Shown piece by piece: positions 51,328 to 60,404 of a stretch of DNA of 64,000 nucleotides (positions are counted from its first letter, which is position 1; every line of letters starts with the position of its first letter). The DNA is taken from NCBI GenBank assembly GCA_001689515.1, contig LUJR01000004.1, positions 4,840 to 68,839 of the forward strand, written 5' to 3'. Made by a program: the position numbers and the translations under genes. The DNA comes from Bacteroidales bacterium M7. GTDB lineage: Bacteria > Bacteroidota > Bacteroidia > Bacteroidales > Muribaculaceae. Under the pieces are notes generated by a model, which was not told where the DNA came from, made no database searches, and saw nothing but the letters and a program-made list of their open reading frames with translations.

Positions 51328-54153
51328 ATGGCAAAAAATCATAAGGATATTCACTCGCAGGTCATAGAGGCGCATAATGTGAGGGTCAATAACCTCAAAG
51401 GCGTCGATGTCACTCTGCCGCGTGACAAATTTATCGTCATAACAGGTCTTTCGGGCAGTGGCAAGTCGTCATTGGCTTTTGACACGCTGTATGCCGAGGG
51501 GCAACGCCGCTACGTGGAGAGCCTCAGCGCATATGCACGGCAGTTCATGGGCAAGATGCACAAGCCTGAAGCTGACTGGATCAAGGGACTCCCCCCTGCC
51601 ATAGCCATAGAGCAGAAAGTCAACACACGCAATCCGCGAAGCACCGTGGGAACAGCCACCGAGATTTACGACTACATGCGTCTGCTGTTTGCCCGCATAG
51701 GCAGAATATACTCCCCCATTTCAGGCAAGGAGGTCAAGAAACATACACTCGAGGATGTGTATGCCTATCTCAACGCGCTTCCTGGTGGTAGCCGCATTGC
51801 CATCCTTGCACCCATCACCCTCCCTCCGAAGCGGCGAGTCAGCACCCAATTGCAGCTGTTTGTTGATGCTGGATACTGGCGACTGTACAGCGACGGTGCA
51901 TTCATCGACATCAACGAATTGCTGACTGACGAAAGCCGCCAGCCTGAGTCTTTTGACGGATACATGCTGGTTATTGACCGCTCACGCATCGACCAAGACG
52001 ATAAGGACGAGATGAGTCGTCTTTATGAGTCAGTGGAAGCAGCCATGTATGAGGGCGGTGGCATCATGAAAATCGCTGTGTGGAATGCTGATGGCACTGT
52101 CTGCACAGAAGAATTTTCCAATCTTCTGACTGCCGACGGCATGACATTTGAGGAGCCGACAGAACTGATGTTCAACTTCAACAATCCTTACGGAGCGTGT
52201 CCGCGCTGCGAGGGATTCGGGAAAGTCATCGGCATTGATGAAAAGCTTGTCATCCCAAATCAGGCACTATCAGTCTATGACGATGCCGTAAGTTGCTGGA
52301 AAGGCGAGAAGATGGGCGAATGGAAGAAGGCTTTCATACGCGGTGCTTCACGGTATGATTTCCCCATACACACCCCATACAATAAGCTCACTCAAGAGCA
52401 GAAAGATTTGTTGTGGCATGGCGCATCGGGCATTGAGGGCATTGACGACTTCTTCCGCATGGTCGAGAGCAATCTCTACAAGATACAATATCGTGTGATG
52501 AAAGCCCGCTATCAGGGCAAGACCATATGCCCCGACTGCCATGGTGGAAGACTCAACAAAAATGCTTCATATGTCCGCATCAACGGACTTAACATCTCAG
52601 ATATAGTAAAGAAACCGATTGACGAACTTGTGCAATGGTTTGTCGATCTGCCTCTGACCGACAACGAAGCCAAGATAGCCGAGCGTCCTTTCGAAGAGAT
52701 CCGTAACCGTCTCCGCTTCATGCAGGAAGTGGGTCTTGGTTATCTGACCCTTGACCGTCAGGCTTCCACGCTGTCAGGTGGCGAGAGCCAACGCATCAAT
52801 CTCGCATCATCGCTCGGAAGCAGCCTGATAGGGTCGCTGTATATACTTGACGAACCGAGCATCGGACTCCATAGCCGTGACACTGACCGCCTGATAGGTG
52901 TGTTGCGAAGCCTCCAGAGCATCGGTAACACGGTAGTAGTGGTCGAGCATGACGAGGATATCATGCACGCCGCGGACTTCATAGTGGATGTCGGTCCTAA
53001 TGCCGGCTCCAATGGTGGCGAGATAGTGTATCAAGGACCAGCTAAAGACATCGGCACTGCGGAAAAAAGCTATACAGCCAAATATCTTGACGGCACTTTG
53101 TCAATACCTGTCCCGAAGATACGACGTAAAACCAACAAATATATTGAAATCACCAATGCCAGCGAACATAATCTCAAAGGTATCAATGTCCGCTTCCCTC
53201 TTGAAGCATTGACTGTAGTCACCGGCGTGAGTGGAAGCGGCAAGAGTACACTGGTGCGCGATATTCTCTATAGGGCTTTAACGCGCCATCTCGGTGACCC
53301 TGCGGACGCTCCAGGAGCTTTCGGCGAACTCCGAGGCGATCTGCACCTCGTCACGCATGTCGATTTCGTGGACCAAAACCCCATTGGCAAGTCGTCACGC
53401 TCCAACCCGGCGACATATATGAAGGCATATGACGAAATCCGTGCGCTGTTTGCCGCCCAGCAGTCAGCCAAGCAGATGGGATTGACGGCAAGTCATTTCT
53501 CGTTCAACTCCGACGGCGGACGCTGTCCCGAGTGCAAGGGCGAGGGCACCATCACTATTGAGATGCAGTTCATGGCTGACGTGGTCATCCCCTGCGAGTC
53601 ATGTCACGGCGAACGATTCAAGCGCGAGGTGCTTGATGTCACCTATCGTGACAAGAATATCAATGACATACTGAACATGACCGTCGATGATGCCATCACC
53701 TTTTTCAGTGAGGAAAGTGGCAGCATCGAGAAAAAAATCGTCAAGCGGCTCAAGCCTCTGCAAGAGGTGGGTCTCGGCTACATACAGCTTGGTCAAAGCA
53801 GCTCTACCCTATCCGGCGGAGAGAACCAGCGCGTCAAGCTGGCATGGTATCTCGCATCGGAGACAGCCAAGCCTACGGTATTCATCTTTGACGAACCGAC
53901 CACAGGATTGCATTTCCATGACATCAACACATTGCTCAAGGCTTTCAACCGACTTATAGAGAACGGTCACACGGTGATAGTCATTGAGCATAATATGGAT
54001 GTCATCAAGCAAGCCGACCATGTGATTGACATCGGTCCCGAAGGCGGCGAAGCCGGAGGCAATCTCGTAGCTACAGGCACTCCCGAGGAAATCGCGGCAT
54101 GCCCGGAATCATATACAGGGCATTATCTTAAAGAAAAACTACAAGAACACTGA
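51328..54153 (+). CDS. uvrA: Excinuclease ABC subunit A
   Basis: UvrA finds bulky DNA lesions and hands them to UvrB in nucleotide excision repair. The 941-residue protein has two ABC ATPase units: Walker A GLSGSGKSS near 38 with LSGGESQR near 480, and GVSGSGKST near 634 with LSGGENQR near 828. Zinc sites are CPRC with CPDC, and CPEC with CESC. The insertion domain and the DQNPIGKSSRSNPATY signature after the second Walker A are present. Its divergent neighbour is the Abi gene. Confidence 0.98.
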   Translation: MAKNHKDIHSQVIEAHNVRVNNLKGVDVTLPRDKFIVITGLSGSGKSSLAFDTLYAEGQRRYVESLSAYARQFMGKMHKPEADWIKGLPPAIAIEQKVNTRNPRSTVGTATEIYDYMRLLFARIGRIYSPISGKEVKKHTLEDVYAYLNALPGGSRIAILAPITLPPKRRVSTQLQLFVDAGYWRLYSDGAFIDINELLTDESRQPESFDGYMLVIDRSRIDQDDKDEMSRLYESVEAAMYEGGGIMKIAVWNADGTVCTEEFSNLLTADGMTFEEPTELMFNFNNPYGACPRCEGFGKVIGIDEKLVIPNQALSVYDDAVSCWKGEKMGEWKKAFIRGASRYDFPIHTPYNKLTQEQKDLLWHGASGIEGIDDFFRMVESNLYKIQYRVMKARYQGKTICPDCHGGRLNKNASYVRINGLNISDIVKKPIDELVQWFVDLPLTDNEAKIAERPFEEIRNRLRFMQEVGLGYLTLDRQASTLSGGESQRINLASSLGSSLIGSLYILDEPSIGLHSRDTDRLIGVLRSLQSIGNTVVVVEHDEDIMHAADFIVDVGPNAGSNGGEIVYQGPAKDIGTAEKSYTAKYLDGTLSIPVPKIRRKTNKYIEITNASEHNLKGINVRFPLEALTVVTGVSGSGKSTLVRDILYRALTRHLGDPADAPGAFGELRGDLHLVTHVDFVDQNPIGKSSRSNPATYMKAYDEIRALFAAQQSAKQMGLTASHFSFNSDGGRCPECKGEGTITIEMQFMADVVIPCESCHGERFKREVLDVTYRDKNINDILNMTVDDAITFFSEESGSIEKKIVKRLKPLQEVGLGYIQLGQSSSTLSGGENQRVKLAWYLASETAKPTVFIFDEPTTGLHFHDINTLLKAFNRLIENGHTVIVIEHNMDVIKQADHVIDIGPEGGEAGGNLVATGTPEEIAACPESYTGHYLKEKLQEH

Positions 54154-54179
54154 TACTAAATACTATAACATAGCGAATT

Positions 54180-55247
54180 ATGGCAAAGATAGGAGATTTG
54201 GTAAGATTTCTCAACTCCGTTGGCGGAGGAAGAGTTACGCGCATTGAAGGGCGCATAGCCTACGTGGACGATGACGGTTTCGAGACTCCCATGCTCATGA
54301 ACGAGCTGGTAGTAGTGTCCCCCGCGGAATCACAGATAGCCAAGGTAGCAGCTACCCAGGCTGAGGAAGCTAAGCCACAGCCCTTACCTGCATCCGTGCC
54401 ATCCAAGCCGGCTCCTCCCGTCGAGGTTTTCGAGACACCTACAGGAGACAAAATCAACATAGTCCTTGGTTATGAGGCTACTGACCTCAAACAGCTCTCC
54501 ACCACTACATTTGATGCCTACCTCGTCAATGACAGCAACTACTATCTGTCACTATGTTATATGGTGTCAAACGATGGCAAGAGATGGAATCTCGTCACAG
54601 ACACTGTCATCGAGCCTAACACTCAGGCGTTGATTGATGAAATCAGCCGTGAAAAACTCTCTGATATGACTTATGTGGCAGTGCAATATACGGCTTATAA
54701 GAAAGACAAACCGTTTGAGCGCAAGATGCCTGTATGGTTTGAGCAGAAAATGGACATGACCAAGTTCTTCAAGCTCCATTGCTTCAAGGAAAATGTCTAC
54801 TTTGAAGCCCCGGTTATCGCGCTTGAAATCGTCATCAACGACCGTCAGAACCAGCAACTGACCATCAACGAAGACGAACTCAAAAAAGCGATAGCCGTCA
54901 AGACCAAAGAGGACAAACCGACACAACGTCCCGTCAAGAAGTTTTCCCACCGCAAGGACACCGAAGCGTTACTTGAGGTGGATCTCCACATCAACGAGCT
55001 GCTTGACAACACCGCTGGCATGTCGACATCTGACATCCTCAACTATCAGATCGACACTTTCCGTAAAGTCATGGATGCCAACCTCGCCAACCATGGTCGT
55101 AAGATTGTATTTATCCACGGCAAGGGCGAAGGAGTGTTACGAAAGGCAATCGAGAAGGAACTTAACTACCGTTATAAGAAACACCGCTATCAGGATGCTT
55201 CATTTAAGGAGTACGGATTCGGAGCTACGCAAGTGACCATAGCATAA
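54180..55247 (+). CDS. DUF2027 protein with C-terminal Smr domain
   Basis: A 355-residue Bacteroidetes protein. The N-terminal domain (KIGDLVRFLNSVGGGRVTRI, MLMNELVVV) is DUF2027, a beta-rich module; a Pro/Ala-rich linker at about 60-85 follows; the C-terminal 80 residues form an Smr domain with DLHINEL near 268 and IHGKGEGVLR near 312. Smr domains, as in MutS2 and SmrB, bind or cut nucleic acids, often at stalled ribosomes or branched DNA. The DLH motif has Ile where most have Gly. It is 26 nt downstream of uvrA. Confidence 0.92.
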   Translation: MAKIGDLVRFLNSVGGGRVTRIEGRIAYVDDDGFETPMLMNELVVVSPAESQIAKVAATQAEEAKPQPLPASVPSKPAPPVEVFETPTGDKINIVLGYEATDLKQLSTTTFDAYLVNDSNYYLSLCYMVSNDGKRWNLVTDTVIEPNTQALIDEISREKLSDMTYVAVQYTAYKKDKPFERKMPVWFEQKMDMTKFFKLHCFKENVYFEAPVIALEIVINDRQNQQLTINEDELKKAIAVKTKEDKPTQRPVKKFSHRKDTEALLEVDLHINELLDNTAGMSTSDILNYQIDTFRKVMDANLANHGRKIVFIHGKGEGVLRKAIEKELNYRYKKHRYQDASFKEYGFGATQVTIA

Positions 55248-55251
55248 GGAT

Positions 55252-56007
55252 ATGATTTTCTGTTTCTCAGGCAACGGCAACACTCGTTTTGTCGCAAAGC
55301 ATCTCGCAGACATCCTCGGCCAAGAGGTCATAGACCTGCATGGCACGCTACTGACTGACGGCAATGTGGATATAAAGATACCCACAGGAGAGGATGTCAT
55401 CTGGACGTTCCCCGTTTACTCATGGGGAATCCCTCCCGTTGTACGCGATTTCATCAGCCATGCCAATCTCATCATGAATCCTGGAACGTTTCATCACATG
55501 GTAGCTACAATGGGCGATGACTCTGGGCTGACTGATCTGATGTGGCGCAAATTGATAGATTCTCGTGGCTGGAAATCAGCATCCGCACAAGGTGTGATAA
55601 TGCCAAATACCTACGTACTGATGAAAGGGTTTGATGTCGACAAACCTGAGATTGCGGAGGCTAAAATCAATAAGGCTCTCGAATCTTTGCCATCCATAGC
55701 CGAGACGATCCGCTCTCGCCGATGCGTCACTGACATCCACCGAGGCTCGTTTGCATGGATAAAATCACGGGTGATATATCCAGGGTTCGTGAAACACAGC
55801 ATGACACCCGCCAAATTCCATACCCATGATTGCATCGCCTGTGGCAAATGTGTCCAGACATGCCCCATGGATAACATCACTCTGACTGACGGAGCCCCGA
55901 CATGGGGCGACAGGTGCGCCATGTGCCTCGGCTGCTATAACGTCTGCCCCCGACACGCCATCGAATACGGCTCCGCCACCCTCCGCAAAGGCCAGCACCA
56001 TCTGTAG
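55252..56007 (+). CDS. EFR1-family flavodoxin/ferredoxin
   Basis: A 251-residue electron carrier. The N-terminal half is flavodoxin-like, with the FMN phosphate loop FSGNGNTRFVAKHL at 5-18 and PVYSWGIPPVV near 62. The C-terminal half has two 4Fe-4S motifs, CIACGKCVQTCP near 198 and CAMCLGCYNVCP near 223. The combination is the EFR1 type, proposed to pass low-potential electrons between flavin and Fe-S partners. It starts 4 nt after the DUF2027 stop. Its own stop codon TAG (56005-56007) lies inside the GTAGGG of the palindromic repeat at 56004. Confidence 0.92.
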   Translation: MIFCFSGNGNTRFVAKHLADILGQEVIDLHGTLLTDGNVDIKIPTGEDVIWTFPVYSWGIPPVVRDFISHANLIMNPGTFHHMVATMGDDSGLTDLMWRKLIDSRGWKSASAQGVIMPNTYVLMKGFDVDKPEIAEAKINKALESLPSIAETIRSRRCVTDIHRGSFAWIKSRVIYPGFVKHSMTPAKFHTHDCIACGKCVQTCPMDNITLTDGAPTWGDRCAMCLGCYNVCPRHAIEYGSATLRKGQHHL

Positions 56008-56026
56008 GGACATGCCGTGGCATGTC
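56004..56026. repeat. Palindromic repeat in the tilS 3' UTR
   Basis: GTAGG followed by GACATGCCGTGGCATGTC (56009-56026). It is one half of the composite element seen at 21584 and 58749 and lies between the convergent ends of the EFR1 gene and tilS, where it may also end transcription. The inverted partner is at 57360-57382. Confidence 0.85.
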
Positions 56027-56031
56027 CGCCA

Positions 56032-57327
56032 TTAGCTACTCTTAATCCGTATTATCCTTTCCGTTACCTTCGTCACCACAAATTCGCCACTATTAATCAC
56101 TCCGGGAATCCACACGATGACATCATCGCGCAGCAACACCAGTGCCCTCTCCTTCTCCGCGATGCCTAACTTCTTATCTGAGAAAACATCGCTGACCAGC
56201 TTGGACCCCTTCATGCCGAAAGGCCTTATCCTGTCCCCTTTTTGCCACCGCCGTAGCGTCCAGCGAGGCTGATTATCCATGATACGTGCGTCGAAATAAG
56301 CCACAGACATATCGCGCGTCGGTTTGAACAGACTTCTGTCTGAAATATACTCTATGTCAAGGGGTAGTTTCTCTATAGCATTGACTTCAATCGGAGCTAT
56401 GACCGTCTCACAGGCATGATGCCTCAATACACCATGGTCAATATACCAGGTTCCGTATCGACTGCCGCTGTTGGCTCTAAACTCGATGACTTTGTCAGCC
56501 ATATCACGTGTCATACCCTGATTGCCAAACCATTCCCACAGCAACAGCGGTGCAAACGGTTCCGACTCAGCCAATCGTGATAAATCCACCGCGCCATCAG
56601 CATCCACATATTCCGCATATTTCTGACGGCAAACATATGTCACAAATCGGGCATATTCATCCAGATGCTCCGATGTAGCACATATATTAGCTTTTGCATC
56701 GGGAAAATCCTGATAAAGCTGTGGCAGCACGGCATTGCGGAGTTTATTGCGCTTCACATCATTTTTAGCGTTTGAGCTGTCATCGCGCCATCCTAATCCG
56801 GCAGCCGTCAGATGTTCTCTTATCTCTTGTCGAGTAATATTAAGCATTGGTCGGACTATGCCAGGTTCGCGATACCATTTCATCGAAGCCAGTCCGCGCA
56901 ACCCTGTTCCACGTACCAGATTGAGCATCACAGTTTCCGCCTTATCATCAGCATGATGCGCCACTGCCACAGCCTGCGCATTATATTTTGCGCGCAAAGT
57001 CTCAAACCACTCATATCTGATGTCACGGCAAGCCATCTCCATCGATGATCGATCTTGTCTCATACGCCCTGCGACATCGGCATTCATAAGCTCCAGCCTG
57101 ATACCAAGTTCCTCACACAACCCTCTGACAAACATCTCATCGCCGTCACTCTCCCCTCCTCTCAATCCATAGTTGCAGTGTGCAGCAACGACATCATATC
57201 CCAGCCTCCACAACACATGCACCAACGCCACCGAGTCAGCCCCGCCGCTCAGTCCAACGACCACAGCTCCCGCGCCCTCGCGCAACAGCCCGTGCCGTCC
57301 GATATTCTCCTTAACCTGCTTAATCAT
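56032..57327 (-). CDS. tilS: tRNA(Ile)-lysidine synthase
   Basis: TilS adds lysine to C34 of the CAU tRNA-Ile so that it reads AUA, an essential step. The 431-residue protein has the PP-loop SGGADSVAL at 27-35, AAHCNYGLRGGESD near 50, VAHHADDKAETVMLNLVRG cut at the substrate site near 115, and the C-terminal TilS domains (RWQKGDRIRPFGMKGSKLVSD near 370 is the tRNA-binding part, cut for description). It is transcribed alone and bracketed by inverted copies of a palindromic repeat: one 5' of the start (57360-57382), one 3' of the stop (56004-56026). Its -7 box at 57391-57398 puts both copies in the mRNA. Confidence 0.96.
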   Translation of the reverse strand: MIKQVKENIGRHGLLREGAGAVVVGLSGGADSVALVHVLWRLGYDVVAAHCNYGLRGGESDGDEMFVRGLCEELGIRLELMNADVAGRMRQDRSSMEMACRDIRYEWFETLRAKYNAQAVAVAHHADDKAETVMLNLVRGTGLRGLASMKWYREPGIVRPMLNITRQEIREHLTAAGLGWRDDSSNAKNDVKRNKLRNAVLPQLYQDFPDAKANICATSEHLDEYARFVTYVCRQKYAEYVDADGAVDLSRLAESEPFAPLLLWEWFGNQGMTRDMADKVIEFRANSGSRYGTWYIDHGVLRHHACETVIAPIEVNAIEKLPLDIEYISDRSLFKPTRDMSVAYFDARIMDNQPRWTLRRWQKGDRIRPFGMKGSKLVSDVFSDKKLGIAEKERALVLLRDDVIVWIPGVINSGEFVVTKVTERIIRIKSS

Positions 57328-57359
57328 TAGAAAAGAAATATATCTGATCTGTGTTTGCG

Positions 57360-57382
57360 GACATGCCGCGGCATGTCCCTAC
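57360..57382. repeat. Palindromic repeat in the tilS 5' leader
   Basis: GACATGCCGCGGCATGTC (57360-57377, perfect palindrome) followed by CCTAC. On the tilS strand it reads GTAGGGACATGCC first, inverted relative to 56004-56026, so the two copies can pair over about 24 bases with one mismatch. Confidence 0.85.
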
Positions 57383-57390
57383 AACTGACA

Positions 57391-57398
57391 CAAATTTA
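57391..57398 (-). promoter_or_regulatory. -7 box for tilS
   Basis: TAAATTTG on the minus strand places the tilS transcript start near 57386, directly before the palindromic repeat. Confidence 0.45.
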
Positions 57399-57540
57399 TA
57401 TATTTTTATTCGCTTATCAAATCGCTTCATGCGTTGAAGTCCTGTGAAACGTAATTGCTCATCTTTTTTTCAATTTCTGCAACATGTCTGCGTCTCTCAT
57501 TGTTAAATTATTAAAGTCAACAATTTAAGACGATACGATT

Positions 57541-57726
57541 ATGTTATGGACTGCGATAGGCTGCTTGATAGCGGCTGTAATCATTTTCAATGCCATGTGG
57601 ATCTGGCAATCTAAGGCATCTAAAAATCCTGAAAAACTGGAAGTTTTCCTACGCTATAAGACTGCCATGCAGATAAGTTATTTTCTGCTGCTTGTTGCAG
57701 CTGCCGTTCTGTTTATCATTTGGTAA
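57541..57726 (+). CDS. Small two-helix membrane protein
   Basis: A 61-residue protein with two hydrophobic segments (about 3-22 and 42-60) joined by a basic loop KASKNPEKLEVFLRYKTAMQ. It fits a real small inner-membrane protein: a reading frame of normal codon use, and a good intrinsic terminator 25 nt after the stop. I do not recognise the family and see no ribosome-binding site of the classical type, as is common in Bacteroidetes. Confidence 0.55.
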   Translation: MLWTAIGCLIAAVIIFNAMWIWQSKASKNPEKLEVFLRYKTAMQISYFLLLVAAAVLFIIW

Positions 57727-57751
57727 TCTTATAATCGCTTTGACCCGCCAT

Positions 57752-57780
57752 AGGGGGCATCATCTTACGATGTCCCCTTT
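57752..57780 (+). terminator. Intrinsic terminator after the small membrane protein gene
   Basis: AGGGGGCATC at 57752-57761 pairs with GATGTCCCCT at 57769-57778 (one G-U pair), followed by TTT. Confidence 0.7.
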
Positions 57781-57819
57781 AATTGTATGTATATGCATCA
57801 ATTTATCTTGCAAAATCCG

Positions 57820-57827
57820 TATATTTG
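57820..57827 (+). promoter_or_regulatory. -7 box for pyrF
   Basis: TATATTTG, 59 nt upstream of ATG 57887. Confidence 0.5.
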
Positions 57828-57886
57828 CATCAGTAATAGGCACACTGCTGCCGATACACTATATCCATATACACTAATAAATCCAT

Positions 57887-58720
57887 ATGAAACGTCAGGA
57901 ATTAGTTGACAACATCCGCCGCAAAGGCTCGTTTCTGTGCGTGGGACTTGACAGTGACATCAAGAAGCTACCACAACATCTGCTGGAATGCGAAAACCCT
58001 GTACTTGAATTTAACAAGGCAATCATAGATGCCACAGCTCCCTATTGCGTGGCATATAAACCCAACCTGGCTTTTTATGAAGCCTCGGGCGTGGATGGCT
58101 GGAAGACTCTTGAAGAAACAGTCCGTTACATACGCCAGAATCATCCTGACCAGTTCATCATAGCCGATGCAAAGCGTGGTGATATAGGTAACACCTCCGA
58201 CCTCTACGCCCGCAGTTTCTTTGACCACCTTGACGTAGACGCTCTGACAGTGGCTCCCTACATGGGCAAGGACAGCGTGGTCCCGTTTCTCGGGCGCGAT
58301 GGCAAGTGGGTCATACTGCTTGCGTTGACCAGCAATGCCGGGTCGGCTGATTTCCAGATGCTCCGTCTTGACAACGGCCGCCGCCTGTTTGAGCAGGTAA
58401 TCGAGACTTCCAAGCAATGGGCTGGCGATGATGAGATGATGTATGTGGTCGGTGCTACCCAAGGCAGACTCTTTGAGGACATCCGCTGCGTTGCTCAGAC
58501 GAGCTTCCTGCTTGTCCCGGGCGTAGGCGCTCAGGGTGGCAGTCTTGAAGAAGTTGCAAAATACGGCATGACCAAGGACTGCGGACTGCTCGTCAACTCA
58601 TCGCGCGGCATCATCTTTGCATCAAAGAATGAAGACTTTGCCCATGCCGCAGCTGCCGAGGCATCGCGCCTCGCTCAGCAGATGAAAGAGCTACTCACTA
58701 CCTACTCTGATATCAGATAG
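57887..58720 (+). CDS. pyrF: Orotidine 5'-phosphate decarboxylase, type 2
   Basis: PyrF makes UMP from OMP, the last step of de novo pyrimidine synthesis. The 277-residue TIM-barrel enzyme has FLCVGLDSD near 17, the catalytic IADAKRGDIGNTS near 90-102 with the Lys/Asp charge network, and LLVPGVGAQGG near 207 for the phosphate. The length and the longer C terminus fit the type 2 group. It is not linked to pyrBI here. A composite palindromic element follows 29 nt after the stop. Confidence 0.97.
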   Translation: MKRQELVDNIRRKGSFLCVGLDSDIKKLPQHLLECENPVLEFNKAIIDATAPYCVAYKPNLAFYEASGVDGWKTLEETVRYIRQNHPDQFIIADAKRGDIGNTSDLYARSFFDHLDVDALTVAPYMGKDSVVPFLGRDGKWVILLALTSNAGSADFQMLRLDNGRRLFEQVIETSKQWAGDDEMMYVVGATQGRLFEDIRCVAQTSFLLVPGVGAQGGSLEEVAKYGMTKDCGLLVNSSRGIIFASKNEDFAHAAAAEASRLAQQMKELLTTYSDIR

Positions 58721-58748
58721 CACCTGAATTGGTAGAACGCGCAATGGA

Positions 58749-58900
58749 GGTGCAAAACTGGGATTACTCATCCTGTAGGGACATGCCATGGCATGTCAGC
58801 CGCCAACCAATGTGGACGTCAATTAATCGCAAACATCTCGGTCAGACATGCCATGGCATGTTCCTACGAATTTGGCGTGAACTGGTGGCTGTTTTGCATC
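58749..58900. repeat. Composite REP/MITE-like palindromic element, copy 2
   Basis: Palindromes at 58780-58797 (GACATGCCATGGCATGTC, preceded by GTAGG) and 58845-58862 (last base changed to T, then CCTAC) face each other across 47 nt. Terminal inverted repeats are GGTGCAAAACTG at 58749-58760 and CTGTTTTGCATC at 58889-58900. Size (152 bp) and design match copy 1 at 21584-21732 (149 bp), while the spacer sequences differ. Confidence 0.85.
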
Positions 58901-58982
58901 GCTCGTATTAAGGCACCCCAAAGAGTAGTCATTTTTAAGCTAATTTAATAGGCTGCCCTCTATCTTTTAGATGATAACTTGT

Positions 58983-58990
58983 TAAATTTG
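58983..58990 (+). promoter_or_regulatory. -7 box for pgk
   Basis: TAAATTTG, 54 nt upstream of ATG 59045. Confidence 0.5.
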
Positions 58991-59044
58991 CCATCATACA
59001 TATAAATCACACAATATTCATACTTTCATAATATTTCAACGACA

Positions 59045-60289
59045 ATGAAAATCGACAATTATGATTTTGCCGGCAAGAAGGCAATCGTGCGCGTTGACTT
59101 CAATGTGCCCTTAGATGAAAACGGTCACATCACCGACGACACCCGTATTCGTGGTGCTCTCCCCACCCTCAAAGCTATCCTTGAGCGTGGCGGAAGCCTC
59201 ATCATCATGTCACACATGGGCAAGCCCAAAGGCAAAGTCAACCCCAAATACTCACTCGCTCAGATCAAGGACGATGTAGCCAAGGCTCTCGGCCGTGACG
59301 TGAAGTGGGCTCCCGACTGCGCCGATGCTTCTGAAGCAGCCGCCAATCTCAAGCCCGGCGAAGTGCTTCTGCTCGAAAACCTCCGTTTCTACCCCGAAGA
59401 AGAGGGCAAGCCTGTAGGTATCGACAAAGAAGATCCCGGCTACGATGCTGCCAAGAAGGAGATGAAAGAGCGTCAGAAAGAGTTTGCAAAGAAGCTCGCC
59501 AGCTACGCCGATGTATATGTAAATGACGCATTCGGCACCGCTCACCGCAAGCACGCTTCTACAGCTGTCATCGCCGACTACTTCAGCTCTGACAACAAGA
59601 TGCTCGGCTACCTCATGGAGAAAGAGGTGCAGGCTGTCGACAATATCCTCAGCGACATCAAGCGTCCTTTCACTGCCATCATGGGCGGCTCAAAGGTATC
59701 TACCAAGATCGGCATCATCGAAAACCTCATGGACAAGGTTGACAACCTCATCCTCTGCGGCGGCATGACATATACATTCGCCAAGGCTCAGGGCGGCAAG
59801 ATCGGTGACTCTATATGCGAAGATGACAAGCTCGATCTCGCTCTTGACATCATCAAGAAAGCCAAGGAAAAAGGCGTAAATCTCGTGCTCGGCACTGACT
59901 GTGTAGCAGCTGACAGCTTCAGCAACGACGCCAAGACCCAGATTTGCCCCTCTAACGCTATACCCGACGGATGGGAAGGACTTGATGCAGGTCCCAAGAC
60001 ATGCGAAGCATTCCGTGAAGTCATTCTTCCCGCCAAGACCATCCTCTGGAACGGTCCCGCCGGTGTGTTTGAGTTTGACAACTTCACCACAGGCTCACGC
60101 GCTATCGCCGATGCTATCGTAGAGGCTACCAACAATGGTGCATTCTCTCTCGTAGGCGGTGGTGACTCAGTGGCTTGCGTCAACAAGTTCGGTCTTGCTG
60201 ACCAGGTAAGCTACGTCAGCACAGGCGGCGGTGCCCTCCTCGAAGCCATCGAGGGCAAGGTGCTCCCCGGTGTAGCAGCCGTGAAATAA
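59045..60289 (+). CDS. pgk: Phosphoglycerate kinase
   Basis: Pgk makes ATP from 1,3-bisphosphoglycerate in glycolysis. The 414-residue protein has VDFNVPLDENG near 18, SHMGKPKGK near 58, ENLRFYPEEE, NDAFGTAHRKHAS near 160, GGSKVSTKIG near 214, and the C-terminal nucleotide site with WNGPAGVFEF near 334 and GGGDSVACV near 375. The codon use is strongly biased to C-ending codons compared with neighbours, as expected of a highly expressed gene. A strong terminator follows. Confidence 0.98.
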   Translation: MKIDNYDFAGKKAIVRVDFNVPLDENGHITDDTRIRGALPTLKAILERGGSLIIMSHMGKPKGKVNPKYSLAQIKDDVAKALGRDVKWAPDCADASEAAANLKPGEVLLLENLRFYPEEEGKPVGIDKEDPGYDAAKKEMKERQKEFAKKLASYADVYVNDAFGTAHRKHASTAVIADYFSSDNKMLGYLMEKEVQAVDNILSDIKRPFTAIMGGSKVSTKIGIIENLMDKVDNLILCGGMTYTFAKAQGGKIGDSICEDDKLDLALDIIKKAKEKGVNLVLGTDCVAADSFSNDAKTQICPSNAIPDGWEGLDAGPKTCEAFREVILPAKTILWNGPAGVFEFDNFTTGSRAIADAIVEATNNGAFSLVGGGDSVACVNKFGLADQVSYVSTGGGALLEAIEGKVLPGVAAVK

Positions 60290-60310
60290 TCACATAACAT
60301 ACAATACGTA

Positions 60311-60348
60311 AAAACAGCCATGCAGGACATCCACTGCATGGCTGTTTT
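60311..60348 (+). terminator. Strong intrinsic terminator after pgk
   Basis: A 15-bp perfect stem, 60311-60325 with 60334-60348 (AAAACAGCCATGCAG and its complement), loop of 8 nt. The A and T runs at its base make it work in both directions. It lies 22 nt after the pgk stop. Confidence 0.92.
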
Positions 60349-60365
60349 ATTTGCAGAAATTTGCG

Positions 60366-60373
60366 TATATTTG
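60366..60373 (+). promoter_or_regulatory. -7 box for holB
   Basis: TATATTTG, 31 nt before ATG 60405 and just after the pgk terminator. Confidence 0.5.
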
Positions 60374-60404
60374 TATGTGACATATAGGTTGAACATATCC
60401 GATC

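Larger units (their letters stand above)
58721..59044. other. 324-bp intergenic region between pyrF and pgk
   Basis: No gene is supported; a 60-residue frame at 58729-58911 is only the palindromic repeat read through. The region contains the composite repeat at 58749-58900 and the pgk -7 box at 58983-58990. Confidence 0.7.

Noticed and set aside
58729..58911. 60-residue reading frame with CRDMPWHV
   Set aside because: It is the palindromic repeat translated; the same peptide appears at 21471-21656 for the same reason.
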